Positions 4,650-6,798 of a stretch of DNA of 6,798 bases are shown one piece after another. Within the stretch, counting starts at the first letter, position 1, and each line of letters starts with the position of its first letter. Source of the DNA: Candidatus Woesearchaeota archaeon (GTDB lineage Archaea > Nanoarchaeota > Nanoarchaeia > Woesearchaeales > CALCXY01); assembly GCA_030751555.1 (NCBI GenBank), contig JASMFX010000134.1, positions 1 to 6,798 on the forward strand. The letters run 5' to 3'. The notes under the pieces are model-generated. The model worked only from the letters and a program-made list of their open reading frames with translations, was not told where the DNA came from and searched no databases. A program made the translations under genes and the position numbers.

Positions 4650-5903
4650 ATGTTTAACTTCCTAAAAGGATTTTTTCAAAAGAGAGTTGAAAAAGTAAAA
4701 ATTAGCCAGTCTGAACTACCAGAATGGTTCACAAATAAAACCAAGCCCGTAAAAGAGCTATTAACAGAGGATTTAAGGATTCTTGGCTCTGATATAAGAC
4801 AGAGGATTAATACAACCAAGGCAAGCATGGATACCCTTGAAGCTGCAGAATTAAGAAATAAAAACATTCCCATGCGAGCTTTACAGATAATGGAAGGAAA
4901 CCGAGATGCTTACGTAAAAAGGGTAACCCTATTCCTTCAAAATATTCAGCCCCCTTCAATTCTTCCAGAAGTAAGTGCCTTTGCAGAAAAAATAAAAAAA
5001 GACTTTGAATCCCTAGTCAAGTCAACATCAAAGGAATATCAAATTTTACAGGAGTTCCTGGCTGATGAATCACGAAAAGTAGCCCAAAACATAAAAGAAC
5101 TTGAAAGGCTCTGTGAGAAAATTGGAGAATTAGGAGAAGATGAAAAGCTCATCCTAATCAAAGAGGTTGAAAAAAACATCAAAACATTAAGAGAAAAAAG
5201 AGCCAGAAAAGAACTTCTTGAAAAAACAAAAGAAAAAAAGAAAATAGAGCTAGATGAATTGAATAAGGTGCACACTGATTTGGAAAAAAGTATTGAAAGC
5301 CTCAAAAAAGAGCCAGAGTACAAAAAAGTCAATGATCTTAAGGAAAAACGTAAAGAGATGCTTGGAAAAATAAAGAACAAAGCTGCAGAACTATTGTATA
5401 TCTTTAGCACAATTGAAAAAGCTCTGAGAAAATACATTAGGATCTCCTTTGAAGATCAAAAAATTTTGGCAAGTTATCTAGAATCTCCACTAGGTGCCAT
5501 ATTCCAGGATCCTGATTTTACTATTATTGATGTTCTCAAAAAGATTCGCATAGCTATCGAGAGAAAAAAGATTGAACTTGACAGTAAAAAGGGAGACAAA
5601 ACCATAAAGGCAATTGAAACATTAACACCTCAATGGTTATCTACATTCTATGAAGAGTACAGCAAATTAAAGGCTGAAAAAGAAGCGTTGGATAAGGAGA
5701 TTGACACGATTACGATTGAAAGCAAGATTGAAGCAAATGAAAAACAGAAAAGCGAAGTAAAAGAATTCCAGGATAAATTAAAAAGTGAGATCAAGAATAT
5801 CGAGGAAGATGTGGAGCTTATCGATCTTGACGAATTAGTCAAAGAAATCAGGGATAAAATACTGGAACTGCTCAATATAAGCACTGTGATAACCACTTCA
5901 TGA
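4650..5903 (+). CDS. Coiled-coil protein, function unknown
   Basis: A 417-residue, Lys/Glu-rich, almost entirely helical protein. The N-terminus is MFNFLKGFFQKR, short, amphipathic and basic, followed by SELPEWF (residues 21-27), which looks like a conserved motif. Long heptad-like stretches are visible at about 120-265 and 335-400, separated by a less charged segment with KYIRISFEDQKILASYLESPLG. There is no hydrophobic membrane helix, signal peptide, nucleotide-binding loop or metal motif, so it is not an SMC/Rad50 ATPase despite the coiled coil. From memory, proteins of this kind recur in DPANN archaea without a function. The N-terminal amphipathic helix could attach it to the membrane; this is inference. 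It starts at a probable leaderless ATG and ends convergent with the phosphoglycerate kinase gene. Confidence 0.8.
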   Translation: MFNFLKGFFQKRVEKVKISQSELPEWFTNKTKPVKELLTEDLRILGSDIRQRINTTKASMDTLEAAELRNKNIPMRALQIMEGNRDAYVKRVTLFLQNIQPPSILPEVSAFAEKIKKDFESLVKSTSKEYQILQEFLADESRKVAQNIKELERLCEKIGELGEDEKLILIKEVEKNIKTLREKRARKELLEKTKEKKKIELDELNKVHTDLEKSIESLKKEPEYKKVNDLKEKRKEMLGKIKNKAAELLYIFSTIEKALRKYIRISFEDQKILASYLESPLGAIFQDPDFTIIDVLKKIRIAIERKKIELDSKKGDKTIKAIETLTPQWLSTFYEEYSKLKAEKEALDKEIDTITIESKIEANEKQKSEVKEFQDKLKSEIKNIEEDVELIDLDELVKEIRDKILELLNISTVITTS

Positions 5904-5917
5904 CACTACTCTCTTCC

Positions 5918-5952
5918 GTAAGAACTATGTAAGAACCATAGAATGTAAGAAC
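5918..5952. repeat. Three short GTAAGAAC direct repeats between convergent genes
   Basis: GTAAGAAC occurs at 5918-5925, 5929-5936 and 5945-5952, with the last two sharing a longer ATGTAAGAACC form. They fill the 49-base gap between the coiled-coil stop and the phosphoglycerate kinase stop. Function unknown. Confidence 0.6.
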
Positions 5953-6798
5953 CTATTTTTTCTTAAAACGCTTATAAAAACGCCCATAATTTTTCTCCAG
6001 AGCCACAATTGCAGGCAATGCCTTTCCCTCCAAAAGTGTTAAGCTAGCTCCCCCTGCTGTGGAAACGTGATTCATCTTTCTTGCCAGCTTAAAATGATGG
6101 ACTGCAGTAGACGTATCTCCTCCCCCAATAATCGTCTTGGCCCTGGATCCTGCAAGAATCTTAGCGATTGTTCTAGTCCCATTAGCAAACTTTGCCTCTT
6201 CAAAAATCCCGATAGGTCCATTCCAGACAATGGTTTTTGCATCCTTAAGCTGTTGAGCAAAAGTTTTCAATGATCGCTTTCCATTATCCACCCCAATCCA
6301 GCTCTTTGGCATTTGAGAATAGTCTACATTCTTAGTCTTAGCCTTTGCCCCAATCTTATCTGCAACTAAAATGTCCTCTGGCAAAATAAGTTTATTACTG
6401 TATTTTTTCATTAGTTTCTTAGCAACACTGATCTCATCTCTATCCACAAGACTCTTGCCAACCTCATACCCTAATGCCTTGTAAAAAGTAAAAACCATTG
6501 CACCCCCTAAAAGAATCTTCTTTGCAAAACGTGCAAAATTCTCCAGCATAGGAACTCTAGTCTCTAGCTTAACACCTCCGATTATAGCATAGATTGGTTT
6601 TTTAGCATTATGGAGGCTAAGATGGGTTAGTTCATCATAGGCATGGAATCCAAGACAACTAGGAATATAAGTAGGAACCCCTGTCATAGATGCATGATCC
6701 CTGTGACAATTGCTAAAAGCCTCATTTACATAATAGTCAGCATAACTTGCCAAAGCCTTGGCAAAACCTTTACCACCTTTCTCTTCCTCAGCATGGAA
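5953..6798 (-). CDS. pgk: Phosphoglycerate kinase, C-terminal ~281 residues (5' end outside window)
   Basis: Interconverts 1,3-bisphosphoglycerate plus ADP and 3-phosphoglycerate plus ATP in the cytoplasm, in lower glycolysis or gluconeogenesis. The frame stays open to the window edge (first visible residues FHAEEEKGGKGFAKALASYA), so the true start lies beyond 6798; the enzyme is normally about 390-415 residues. Visible family motifs are YVNEAFSNCHRDHAS (substrate Arg and HR.HAS), IIGGVKLETRVPMLENF, KILLGGAMVFTF, TIVWNGPIGIFE (nucleotide site), TIIGGGDTSTAV and HVSTAGGASLTLLEGK before the C-terminus. The usual STGGG is STAGG here. VWNGP and GGASLxLLEGK resemble bacterial more than archaeal enzymes, suggesting horizontal acquisition or a shared DPANN/CPR type. 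It converges on the coiled-coil gene; its promoter is not in view. Confidence 0.95.
   Translation of the reverse strand, partial: FHAEEEKGGKGFAKALASYADYYVNEAFSNCHRDHASMTGVPTYIPSCLGFHAYDELTHLSLHNAKKPIYAIIGGVKLETRVPMLENFARFAKKILLGGAMVFTFYKALGYEVGKSLVDRDEISVAKKLMKKYSNKLILPEDILVADKIGAKAKTKNVDYSQMPKSWIGVDNGKRSLKTFAQQLKDAKTIVWNGPIGIFEEAKFANGTRTIAKILAGSRAKTIIGGGDTSTAVHHFKLARKMNHVSTAGGASLTLLEGKALPAIVALEKNYGRFYKRFKKK
5956..5963 (+). terminator. T-tract terminator for the coiled-coil gene
   Basis: A T6 run at 5956-5961 followed by CTT lies 53 bases beyond the coiled-coil stop, just inside the 3' end of the convergent phosphoglycerate kinase gene. Archaeal polymerase stops on such tracts without a hairpin. 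Confidence 0.35.

Noticed and set aside
5039..5896. Long Ser/Phe-rich minus-strand frames opposite the coiled-coil gene
   Set aside because: They are reverse complements of Lys/Glu-rich codons; such low-complexity shadows are expected opposite coiled coils.

Overview
The window looks like a piece of a small, AT-rich archaeal genome, most likely a DPANN-type lineage close to Woesearchaeota or Pacearchaeota. This is inferred from gene content: an archaeal RNase P protein 4, the C-terminal half of an archaeal two-module Lrp-like regulator, a CxxC zinc-ribbon protein, a PIN toxin with a UPF0175-type antitoxin, and several AT-rich TATA-like elements about 26-28 bases upstream of start codons, which suggests leaderless transcripts. 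No database search was possible, so family names rest on motifs and remembered consensus.

Left part (1-1393). A small SAM-dependent methyltransferase on the minus strand lies between two copies of a direct repeat (39 of 43 bases identical, weaker similarity extending over about 80 bases). Each copy carries the same ATG and first codons of a reading frame, and the left copy runs off the window. A plus-strand, translationally coupled pair follows: an 80-residue single-pass membrane protein and a 132-residue protein with four CxxC motifs.

Middle part (1400-3935). A minus-strand toxin-antitoxin operon (ribbon-helix-helix/UPF0175 antitoxin, then PIN-domain RNase) has a clear promoter and TACATT-type repeats that may be its operator. 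Next are two head-to-head genes that both seem to lack their 5' portions: a minus-strand Lrp/AsnC-like regulator without its first module, and a plus-strand radical SAM protein without the cluster-binding CxxxCxxC region. The two homologies meet around 2855-2870 with no normal intergenic region, as if a deletion or rearrangement removed both gene starts.

Right part (3932-6798). A 46-codon minus-strand ORF overlaps the end of the radical SAM gene. Upstream of it are a promoter, a 7-bp hairpin and a T6 tract, forming either a small RNA or a regulatory leader. RNase P protein 4 (minus) and a 417-residue coiled-coil protein (plus) diverge from a 52-bp gap with one TATA-like element exactly in the middle. 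The window ends within a minus-strand phosphoglycerate kinase whose motifs look more bacterial than archaeal.

The genes do not form one pathway. They are short housekeeping and accessory units. The most unusual points are the repeat flanking the methyltransferase, the doubly truncated gene pair, and the hairpin-bearing transcript near 4090-4155.
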